Positions 5,601 to 10,892 of a stretch of 10,892 nucleotides of DNA are shown one piece after another (positions within the stretch are counted from its first letter, which is position 1; each line of letters begins with the position of its first letter). A program made the translations under genes and the position numbers. A model generated the notes under the pieces. That model saw only the letters and a list, made by a program, of their open reading frames with translations, did no database searches and was not told the DNA's origin. Source of the DNA: an uncultured euryarchaeote (lineage in GTDB: Archaea > Thermoplasmatota > Poseidoniia > Poseidoniales > Poseidoniaceae); contig CALGEM010000351.1 in assembly GCA_937881505.1 (NCBI GenBank), positions 1-10,892 of the forward strand. Direction: 5' to 3'.

Positions 5601-8357
5601 GTTGTCACAGGTGATTTAACCCTCCAACTACCACCAAATGCCGTTCCCAAACGCCATGCTTTCACCGACACCGACAGTAGTGATGTCGATGCCATCCTGA
5701 ACATCAGCCTTCATGTGCTCCAAGTTTATCGCGCCAACCTCAACATCATTGAGCCAGTATCTGAAGTGGTGGGTGAACCGCTCTCGCTCAATGTCTCAGA
5801 GCCGCACCGCTTCCTGCTCTTCTTGGAGAATCCAGGAAACGGCCTTGACACCTTCCAGCTCGCTGCAAGCGCAACATCCGGCGACCCATCGTTCACGCCG
5901 GATGTTTCCTTCACCTATTTTGACCCTCAGAAAACACTGGGTGCGCTCGCTACCGGCATCGGCACCGTGGATGTCACCCTCTCGGAGGAAACGCCAGCGG
6001 TCACCCCCTTTGACATCACATTCACGTGGACTTCACTTGGAGGCGATGCTGTGGATTCAACCACGGTTGCCGTACAGGCAGCACCAAGTCATGAATGGTC
6101 AGTATCACCCCTCAACAGCACAGAAACTTCCGGAAAGCCAGGAGAGACCCTCTCATTCGGCTTTAACCTCACCAACCTCGGAAACGCCGCTGATGATCTC
6201 ACACTTACGCCTGTGCTCAACACTCAGCCCTTTGGAGAAGATGATTCCACTTGGGAGGCCAACCCTGTGCAGACAAACTCCGTCGCCATCAACGCCTCAA
6301 CACTTGTGAATTTCTCGATGACCATACCGTCCATGGCGTGGGCATCATCGTCCGTCAACATCACGCTCCAGCATGTAGCCAATGGTTATGTCATCGGCCA
6401 AACATTCCTTACTGTGGATGTACAATCTGTATCGGGTTGGCGATTGAACTTGACGCAGGCTGATTTAGAGGTAGATCCTGCTGGAGAAAACCTGACCTTT
6501 GAGTTGATCCACACGGGCAATGCCTACGAACGACCCTATTTCGCGAAAGCAGGCGCAGGATGGAACATCACGCTACCGGATGATGCTGAAGATGTCGCAC
6601 CCTATGGAACCAGCACATTCCAGGTGCATGTGCAGCCACCCACCGATGCGGTTGCAGGGGAAGTTGGCGTGTTGCGCATCCGCATAACAGGAAACGACAC
6701 GAGCGGTTTGGTCGTTGAAGAAATCCCGGTTCGTGTGGGTGCATCACCAAGCATCCTCGTTGACCACCGAGGGACATGGAATGTGAACGAAAAAGGCGGA
6801 TATCCAACCGCTTGGATTCAAAACGACGGAAACGACATCGCCATGCTCACCGTTGACATCGACGGCCTTCCAGAAGGGTGGTCAACCGCTCAAGGCACAC
6901 AGGTCATTCTTGCACCAGGGGAGGTTGCTGGTGTGCCAATGTCCTTGCAGCCATCCACAGGGTGGAACCAGCAGCGATTTTTGCTCACCATGAATGTGAA
7001 TCATCCATTACTGGGTGTGATCTCCCACAACATCGAAGTCGAGTACAGTCAGGTCATCTTCACCCAAAGCCCGGTTTTCGACGCTTATGAGGGAACTTTA
7101 CAACGTGTTGGATTTGATGTGGACAATGGCGAAATAGCTACCTTTGGCGGCTCACTTGCTACTTCACAGAGTGGTAGCGAACTTTCCTTTGAGCAACCAG
7201 GAACCACGGGGGAGCATGTGCTCGGTTACGAAACTGCAAGCGGTGCTGGTAATCTCTCCATCTACGTGGTCTCTCGCACCTATCCCAACTCCGCTGTGTC
7301 GTGCGAGTATGAAGACGATGTGTTCGCATCGCTCGGGCAAACGGCAGTTGTCGGTGTGATCGGCTCGTGCACGCTGACCGCTGCCGCTGATGAATCTCTG
7401 CGAGTTGTGCTGACTCTGGTGTCATCCACAGGTGAGCGTGTAAACCTCAACGAAGACGTCTATACCGTCGTTGCAGGTGGACAAGAATCGTTCAATGTCA
7501 GCATTGATGCATGGGATCCGGATGCTGGCTTCTTTTCGGTAGAATTGAGTGCTCACGACCGGTACGGCCGGGAATTGGAGCATATTTCTGAATCGGTGGT
7601 CGCTCGGGAAAGTGGTTGGAACATTGGCATCAGTTCCCTGTCAGCAGATGGTGACATCACCATTGGAATCCAACGCACAGGCTACACGGTGCTCGCAAAT
7701 GCAGTTTGTGAATTGAGCGTGGAAGCCGAAGGTGGCTGGTCGACCACCTACATCGTCGACATCGCCTATGCTGAATATGCACCGGTTATCTTCATTGAGA
7801 ATCCAAACAGCATCGAAAGGGATGAGAAGGTAACGGCGACCCTTGCGTGCAGTGTGCCGTTTGATATTGACGATGACCCGGAGGACGACACGCAAAGTAC
7901 CTACTACAAATCAGAGAGTCTGCTAACGGTCTCGTCCAACGATGTGGGTTGGATTGTCGGTGTGGCTGGACTTGTTCTCGTCGTGGCGTGGCTGTTGGGT
8001 GCCATTCAAGCTCCGAAACCACAGAGTTCGAAACCTTCGACGCGCAAACAGGAAGCGAAAACCAAGGTCACCGAAGAAGAGCAAGCACCAACGGCTCCAG
8101 AATCGCTTGATGATATTCAACTCCAAACGGTTGAAGACGAGACCCCCAGCGAGCCAGAACCCTCGGCAGATGAAGACATGGTCATTGAATCCACCATTGA
8201 GGTGATTGAATCGGTGGAGGAAGCGCCACTTGACACAACCGACGCCACTGCAAGCGGCCGTCTGGCAAGTCTTCGCGAAGAAATCGGAACCGACGGTACA
8301 CCCGAACGAGAAGGCTCCATTGAAGACCGAATGAAGAAATTCTTTGGCAACGAGTGA
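2613..8357 (+). CDS. Giant membrane-anchored surface protein: FG-GAP propeller, CARDB, NEW3-like Ig repeats, C-terminal TM
   Basis: A 1914-residue protein with unknown partner or ligand. An export signal spans residues 1-34 (basic RSRPTTWR, then VAASVMVLLMMGVVL). PWAQYARTPTH near residue 55 resembles the entry strand of PQQ-type propellers. Asp-rich FG-GAP/VCBS-like calcium loops follow near 185 (DIDGDGYQE), 264, 334, 381, 438, 505 (DIDGEGTPE) and 557 (DVDGDGHLD). A CARDB domain spans about 578-690 (ADPGDTVTVTGQFANIGTG; NITEQREDNNHES). About seven NEW3-like Ig units of 104-121 residues span about 700-1480. Two more beta domains carry cysteine pairs C1564/C1586 and C1699/C1746. A membrane helix lies at 1779-1798, followed by basic residues and an acidic cytosolic tail (1801-1914). 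About 19 N-x-S/T sequons suggest glycosylation. ATG 2613 has GGTGATG upstream. The class resembles large Poseidoniales surface proteins; adhesion or sensing roles are inference. Confidence 0.9.
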   Translation: MSTRSRPTTWRTVAASVMVLLMMGVVLNPLSHPAWLPEKTVVQPTSGSWSGYEQPWAQYARTPTHNQTVPDHGPDGGPGEGSITNVSTLGTLENPTINWQVFSGQSESDAYGSVIGDFSASISASEAALERCGSGTLFPVMVSSEITDGARESFLNIVSGNDAKIAWRVSLGVTEAVRSTPMIHDIDGDGYQEIIVVYDTQGALNIDVWSPRLTCTESNWQASGHGNELVWSYSDADVRIGSPSPHFATANSDHKAVTQPLLADLELDGTPELVLAVVDDPDNNPLVKVNAYTLTSSQPTQEDWTVSLDRGTHPSDPVWAQLDSSTTSVLLTTIDGDSGNMWIWKIDGSTGSLDWERVAIQGTDTDSDSPRLRLPGPIIVQLDQDSAPEMILTVPTDANGRQSGNGARFIGMELTSTTELFNFRAQNGYADAQPLALDTDDDGIDDRLCWVTWYSESTVSFNRKGMLGCTDISDSTPVTEWTRDLQRGAGNDNDEIAVSPPFWLDIDGEGTPEILVGFGRRFWAFDGDTGASADINSAWSTPLSMPHRVWTAPAVADVDGDGHLDVLYGDTLVSDQGPDLAPSFDGRGLSFNPAQADPGDTVTVTGQFANIGTGEADEDIDAAILMNGAELTRERFTSSEPVAPSGEGGPFTFSAEFTASLGVHEFELILDVNENITEQREDNNHESTMFTVVEPYLAQMTGPLETPRIPPGSSQQIIVDVEATGSRTADWTLTYDESALPEGWSFAPASNQALTLELVPDTPQSIVFDAHVPSTALGDESGMVSMVLALADDASVNSTIDVQIDVFRTRGLDLSGATGMNISSGQGRPGQIAKAWFMVENLGNAAETTTSITWTAPSWGGSPSIHDANGQELFSISLAPGEAKVLFAHLTTPASASFGSSTQTTLTLCMGSGEEALCESMPFTFTAQKFVAEPTHHRSLPDSTLTWSVVGTVPASGTAEWSMSTMEMLQPNWIWTTTGDLSINGTHLIAQGTPGSVVTGDLTLQLPPNAVPKRHAFTDTDSSDVDAILNISLHVLQVYRANLNIIEPVSEVVGEPLSLNVSEPHRFLLFLENPGNGLDTFQLAASATSGDPSFTPDVSFTYFDPQKTLGALATGIGTVDVTLSEETPAVTPFDITFTWTSLGGDAVDSTTVAVQAAPSHEWSVSPLNSTETSGKPGETLSFGFNLTNLGNAADDLTLTPVLNTQPFGEDDSTWEANPVQTNSVAINASTLVNFSMTIPSMAWASSSVNITLQHVANGYVIGQTFLTVDVQSVSGWRLNLTQADLEVDPAGENLTFELIHTGNAYERPYFAKAGAGWNITLPDDAEDVAPYGTSTFQVHVQPPTDAVAGEVGVLRIRITGNDTSGLVVEEIPVRVGASPSILVDHRGTWNVNEKGGYPTAWIQNDGNDIAMLTVDIDGLPEGWSTAQGTQVILAPGEVAGVPMSLQPSTGWNQQRFLLTMNVNHPLLGVISHNIEVEYSQVIFTQSPVFDAYEGTLQRVGFDVDNGEIATFGGSLATSQSGSELSFEQPGTTGEHVLGYETASGAGNLSIYVVSRTYPNSAVSCEYEDDVFASLGQTAVVGVIGSCTLTAAADESLRVVLTLVSSTGERVNLNEDVYTVVAGGQESFNVSIDAWDPDAGFFSVELSAHDRYGRELEHISESVVARESGWNIGISSLSADGDITIGIQRTGYTVLANAVCELSVEAEGGWSTTYIVDIAYAEYAPVIFIENPNSIERDEKVTATLACSVPFDIDDDPEDDTQSTYYKSESLLTVSSNDVGWIVGVAGLVLVVAWLLGAIQAPKPQSSKPSTRKQEAKTKVTEEEQAPTAPESLDDIQLQTVEDETPSEPEPSADEDMVIESTIEVIESVEEAPLDTTDATASGRLASLREEIGTDGTPEREGSIEDRMKKFFGNE

Positions 8358-8403
8358 CGTGGGAAAAGCAAGGGCTTAATCCATTTGAGCGGTGGGCGAG
8401 ACC

Positions 8404-9090
8404 ATGGACGAGCAAACGCAAGCCTCGACGACCGCTTTCTTCACCCTTGATGCATTCAACGGCGAATTGGCTCTCGAGGTCATGAACGCCATCGAAGAGG
8501 GACATGGCGGTAACGGAGAGTTGTGGACGACTCTCGTTGAATCAAGTGAGGTGCTCAAATCGCGACTGACCGAACAAGGCATCGAGCACCCAAAGGATTT
8601 CACCACCATTTCGTGGGACCCAGCCACGCTTTTGTTTACTTCCTGTGTTGAGCTGAACAATGACGGCCGTCCATTCCCTTTGGGTGAGCGTCTCACACGA
8701 GAACGATTTGGTCGTTTTCCATTTGAGGATGGGTCTGCATTGGGATACTTTCTGGAATACATTCGCCCCAACAGAAGCATCACCGACAACGACGGGCAGG
8801 TCATTTACGACGAATTGATGGAACGATTGACTCAACTCGCCCACGGATGCGAGGAACAGACGCGAGGACATACCATGTTCGAAGATGGATTTGGTGGCAT
8901 GCGTATTCACGGATATTTATCGGCGACGGGCGTCAGGGAACTCAGATTACATTTGGCGAGTAAAGCGTGGACTGCATCGTATGATGAACCTCTGGATGGA
9001 GGAGTCGCTGACGTGGCCAAGCACTTCACAGCGTTGCTAAGAGCGGCAGAACGCCGACGGGTAGGAATTGCGCTACGAACGCATCGCTGA
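8404..9090 (+). CDS. Unrecognised soluble 228-residue protein
   Basis: Function not recognised. The protein has mixed alpha/beta character, no signal peptide, no membrane segment and no cysteine cluster. Notable segments are the acidic N-terminal half (AFNGELALEVMNAIEEGH), a central RLTRERFGRFPFEDGSALGYF, the Gly-rich FEDGFGGMRIHGYLSATG and an Arg-rich end (LLRAAERRRVGIALRTHR). ATG 8404 is preferred because GGTGGG lies at 8391-8396; a GTG at 8392 in the same frame would add four residues but has no binding site. It follows the giant surface protein by 46 nt with no terminator visible, so cotranscription is likely. A role tied to that protein's cytosolic tail is possible but untested. Its stop abuts the stop of purC on the other strand. 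Confidence 0.8.
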   Translation: MDEQTQASTTAFFTLDAFNGELALEVMNAIEEGHGGNGELWTTLVESSEVLKSRLTEQGIEHPKDFTTISWDPATLLFTSCVELNNDGRPFPLGERLTRERFGRFPFEDGSALGYFLEYIRPNRSITDNDGQVIYDELMERLTQLAHGCEEQTRGHTMFEDGFGGMRIHGYLSATGVRELRLHLASKAWTASYDEPLDGGVADVAKHFTALLRAAERRRVGIALRTHR

Positions 9091-9996
9091 TCAGAAATCC
9101 TGCGAGGTCAAGCGCTCGTACATTGAGGCGTACAAAGCAGCCGTCTCGTCGATAACCGATTGAGGCAAAGCGGGAATTGGAGGATCTTCAGCACCCGTAT
9201 CGCGAGCGGTTTGAAGTTCTGCTTGATGACCCGTTTCGATGTAATGCGTTCGGACAAATTCCTTTGACAATTCAATGCACTCGCCGTTTGCGTAAGCCTC
9301 GGCGTCCCACCAGCGATCTTCGTCCAGGGTCCCGAAGGTGTCAACCAGGACGACCTCACGATTGGCGCCCAAAGCGAATTCTTTCTTGCCGTCAACGTGA
9401 ATCAACCCGTTCTTAGCGGCTTCCTGCTCAATTATGGCGTCAACGGCAAGAGCTGCAGCGACGATTTTCTCATATTCTTCTTCCGTGATGTTGGAGATTT
9501 CGAGTGCTTCTTCTCGCCCAATGTTGCGGTCAAAGGCTTCGAATTTGGTGGTGACCTCAACGAAAGGCTCGGCCAATTTCACACCATATTCGCAATCGGG
9601 TGCGACACCCAAGGCCTCTGCAGACAACTCTCCCCTTTGGAATCGGCGCCATGCAGAGCCAGAGAGGTAGTGTCGAACAATCACTTCGAGAGGGACAAAG
9701 ACCCACTCCATGTCCCGTGGAATGGCTCCAGGTTCTTTGATGACCTTGACTTTGCGAACCAAACAGCGGTCTGGTGCGTTGACCTCAATGAGGTGCGTTT
9801 TGCAGATGCCGGCCTCTTCAACCAGCTTGAACCAGTGGGCCGTGGTTCTGTTGAGGGATTCGCCCTTCCGAGGAATCAACGAGGGGATGATTTGGTCAAA
9901 GACCGAAATTTGATTGGTGAATCTGAATTCGTAAGTATCGGGGTCGTCGGTTGACCACACTTGCTTCACTTTACCTTGATAGAGCATTTCTCCCAT
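9091..9996 (-). CDS. purC: Phosphoribosylaminoimidazole-succinocarboxamide synthase (SAICAR synthetase)
   Basis: PurC joins L-aspartate to CAIR using ATP, giving SAICAR, a cytosolic step of purine biosynthesis. At 301 residues it is near the longer, yeast-like family size rather than the short bacterial form. Visible motifs are the N-terminal nucleotide-binding strand LYQGKVKQVW, FDQIIPSLIPRKGESLNR, VRHYLSGSAWRRF, KKEFALG, the acidic active-site strand LVDTFGTLDEDRWW, and LSKEFVRTHY. Three in-frame starts lie close together: TTG 10002, ATG 9996 and ATG 9987. ATG 9996 is used here. ATG 9987 has GGGAG only 2 nt before it, too close for a normal binding site. It lies 56 nt after aif6 on the same strand, with octamer repeats in the gap, and no terminator is seen after its stop. 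Confidence 0.95.
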   Translation of the reverse strand: MGEMLYQGKVKQVWSTDDPDTYEFRFTNQISVFDQIIPSLIPRKGESLNRTTAHWFKLVEEAGICKTHLIEVNAPDRCLVRKVKVIKEPGAIPRDMEWVFVPLEVIVRHYLSGSAWRRFQRGELSAEALGVAPDCEYGVKLAEPFVEVTTKFEAFDRNIGREEALEISNITEEEYEKIVAAALAVDAIIEQEAAKNGLIHVDGKKEFALGANREVVLVDTFGTLDEDRWWDAEAYANGECIELSKEFVRTHYIETGHQAELQTARDTGAEDPPIPALPQSVIDETAALYASMYERLTSQDF

Positions 9997-10005
9997 GGTC
10001 AAGAA

Positions 10006-10059
10006 CCTTTGAAATCAGCCTTTGAACATTTCACATCACACCGATGGACGATTCAAAGG
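10006..10059. repeat. Three copies of CCTTTGAA between aif6 and purC
   Basis: CCTTTGAA occurs at 10006-10013 and 10019-10026, 13 bp apart in the same orientation. The inverted form TTCAAAGG occurs at 10052-10059, over the aif6 stop codon. The second and third copies form an inverted pair with a 25-nt spacer. They fill most of the gap before purC. They could be an operator or an mRNA hairpin; neither is demonstrated. Confidence 0.45.
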
Positions 10060-10715
10060 AAGCCCAAGGCATCTTCAATCCGATTGAGTTCCGGTCCCGT
10101 GGTTTGTGTTCCACTAATGGCTCCCGTGTTGGAGGCGCAAACGCCAGCCCCAACATAAGGCGAACCGAAAGAGACGGTCCCGACCATGGGTTTGACGCCC
10201 AGCACTTCTTCGATGAGCATGGCTTCATCGGGCGTCACATCCGGGTGAAGTAAAACGCCCTGATCGTTGGCCACAGCCAAACTTCCAACGACATCTTGGC
10301 CGGCCACCGTGGTGGAAGCGACATCAACTGCCAACACCTCAGCGAGAATTTCCAGACCTTCATGTGGAATGCTCGGTGAAGCGATGGCCCCTTGCTCATT
10401 GACGACAAGGAGGTTTCCAGCAGTGTTCACGCCGCCTTCCATCACCACGACATCCCCGTAGGCTGTCAATTGGTCAATATCACTCTCGGTAGCAATATCT
10501 GCCACGGCAATGCCACGGCTGTTCCCGCAGACCAAAGCGCCAACCAGGCTTGATCCACCAATGGTCATGGGATGGAGTTCCAAGCCAAGGCAAGTTTCGA
10601 GGATTTCAACGGTGGGCTCCGGCAATTCAGGAGGATGAAAGAGGACACCACCAACACTGGCAAGATGGATACCTGCTTGGTCGCTTCCAAAAATGTCGAC
10701 CGTGTCTATTGGCAT
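10053..10715 (-). CDS. eif6: Translation initiation factor 6 (aIF6)
   Basis: A 220-residue aIF6, which binds the 50S subunit near uL14 and keeps it from joining the 30S subunit, in ribosome maturation and stress. The family length is about 220. The pseudo-fivefold pentein repeats are visible as recurring VGSLAVANDQGVLLHPD-type units: VGALVCGNSRGIAVAD, AGNLLVVNEQGAIASPS, VGSLAVANDQGVLLHPD and VGAGVCASNTGAISG. The ending NRIEDALGF is typical. ATG 10715 has the weak binding site GGGATGA at 10726-10720. It is cut off from whatever lies to the right by a strong terminator and is followed by purC on the same strand. The usual archaeal partners rpl39e and rpl31e are not directly upstream. Confidence 0.95.
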   Translation of the reverse strand: MPIDTVDIFGSDQAGIHLASVGGVLFHPPELPEPTVEILETCLGLELHPMTIGGSSLVGALVCGNSRGIAVADIATESDIDQLTAYGDVVVMEGGVNTAGNLLVVNEQGAIASPSIPHEGLEILAEVLAVDVASTTVAGQDVVGSLAVANDQGVLLHPDVTPDEAMLIEEVLGVKPMVGTVSFGSPYVGAGVCASNTGAISGTQTTGPELNRIEDALGFL

Positions 10716-10742
10716 GTGCTCATCCCGACCTTTTCGTGCGAG

Positions 10743-10750
10743 TTCTAAAA
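10743..10750 (-). promoter_or_regulatory. TATA-like element before aif6
   Basis: The minus strand reads CGTTTTAGAACTCGC. TTTTAGAA at 10750-10743 would place transcription start near 10721, leaving a leader of only about 6 nt. The element lies just downstream of the strong terminator, where a new promoter is expected. The match to a TATA box is only moderate. Confidence 0.3.
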
Positions 10751-10778
10751 CGTGGTGTTTGGTGATTTGCTAGAACGC

Positions 10779-10812
10779 AAAAAAGGCCGGCCTCCAAAGG
10801 AGGTCCGGCCTT
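10779..10812 (-). terminator. Intrinsic terminator of a minus-strand transcript entering from the right
   Basis: AAGGCCGG + CCTCC (10783-10795) pairs with GGAGG + CCGGCCTT (10799-10812) over 13 bp, with one bulged T at 10804 and an AAA loop. On the minus strand the stem runs into six T (10784-10779), the classic hairpin plus U-tract form. The polarity is clear, because the plus strand has no T-run after the stem. Archaea usually need only the U-tract, so the strong stem is notable and may protect the RNA 3' end. Confidence 0.8.
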
Positions 10813-10892
10813 AAGCGCCCTTGCGGGTCGAGGAACCCGAGGTGAAAAGAGAGGGGCACAGTGACTTCCTTTCCCGTGGACTCTCGTACCAC
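10813..10892 (-). other. 3' part of an unidentified minus-strand gene or structured RNA
   Basis: This stretch is transcribed toward the terminator at 10779-10812. Two local hairpins are visible on the minus strand: GTGG-T-AC / GTCCAC at 10892-10876, capped by GAGA (a GNRA loop), and CGGGT / ACCCG at 10839-10824. One minus frame ends in TAA (10813-10811) right before the terminator stem, but its codons include rare CGG and AGG, and the peptide (ending GSSTRKGA) matches nothing I know. A structured ncRNA end is at least as likely. I could not match it to rRNA, SRP RNA, RNase P RNA or tRNA. Confidence 0.35.

Noticed and set aside
5713..6309. 198-codon second plus-strand frame inside the giant surface protein gene
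   Set aside because: Low-complexity Ser/Arg/His-rich product with no domain; the giant frame has clear domains throughout this part.
9397..9954. Long plus-strand frame opposite purC (185 codons)
   Set aside because: purC is certain on the other strand; the opposite frame is a by-product of its codon bias and matches no family.
10742..10776. Inverted repeat GTTCTA ... TAGAAC with a 23-nt spacer around the aif6 promoter candidate
   Set aside because: Six-base arms at this distance are expected by chance and overlap the TATA-like element; kept only as a weak possibility.
10842..10892. Plus-strand GTG frame running off the right edge (starts VKREGHSDFLS)
   Set aside because: No binding site at good spacing, no family match, and the terminator polarity shows transcription on the other strand.
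10876..10892. Similarity of GGTACGAGAG on the minus strand to the 23S rRNA sarcin-ricin loop
   Set aside because: The bases on both sides do not continue the conserved 23S sequence; the hairpin is simply GNRA-capped.

Overview
The window looks like a chromosomal segment of a marine planktonic euryarchaeon, most likely the Marine Group II / Poseidoniales type. The domain call is firm: there are archaeal RNA polymerase subunit Rpo7, elongation factor Spt4, ribosomal proteins eS24 and eS31 (S27ae), and translation factor aIF6. The lineage call is inference, from intermediate base composition, acidic proteins, GGTGA-type ribosome binding sites and a giant secreted FG-GAP/CARDB protein beside housekeeping genes. 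No CRISPR array, insertion sequence, integrase, tRNA or rRNA gene was recognised.

Layout. (1) Bases 1-1036 (+) hold the 3' part of a beta-propeller-like protein whose frame runs off the left edge. (2) Bases 1049-2346 (-) hold the compact operon rpo7 > spt4 > rps24e > rps27ae, with gaps of 2 and 10 nt and a 1-nt overlap. Upstream, in the 2347-2612 divergent gap, lie a TATA-like element, a possible 33-codon small ORF whose stop codon sits inside the rpo7 ribosome binding site, and a strong hairpin with a GNRA loop. (3) Bases 2613-8357 (+) encode a 1914-residue cell-surface protein: signal peptide, FG-GAP-type propeller, CARDB domain, about seven NEW3-like Ig repeats, two disulfide-type Ig-like domains, one C-terminal membrane helix and a 114-residue acidic cytosolic tail. 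(4) Bases 8404-9090 (+) encode an unrecognised 228-residue soluble protein, probably cotranscribed with it. (5) Bases 9091-10715 (-) hold aIF6 followed by purC. (6) Bases 10716-10892 hold a textbook hairpin plus T6 terminator on the minus strand, ending an unidentified transcript that enters from the right.

How the genes work together. The minus-strand genes are core information processing (transcription elongation, small ribosomal subunit, ribosome subunit anti-association) plus one purine biosynthesis step. The plus-strand genes are accessory: a membrane-tethered exodomain with a long intracellular tail and an orphan soluble protein downstream. The most unusual signals are the possible small ORF and hairpin in the rpo7 leader, the perfect inverted repeat containing both convergent stop codons at 1030-1055, the octamer repeats between aif6 and purC, the giant protein and its orphan partner, and the unidentified RNA or gene end at the right edge.
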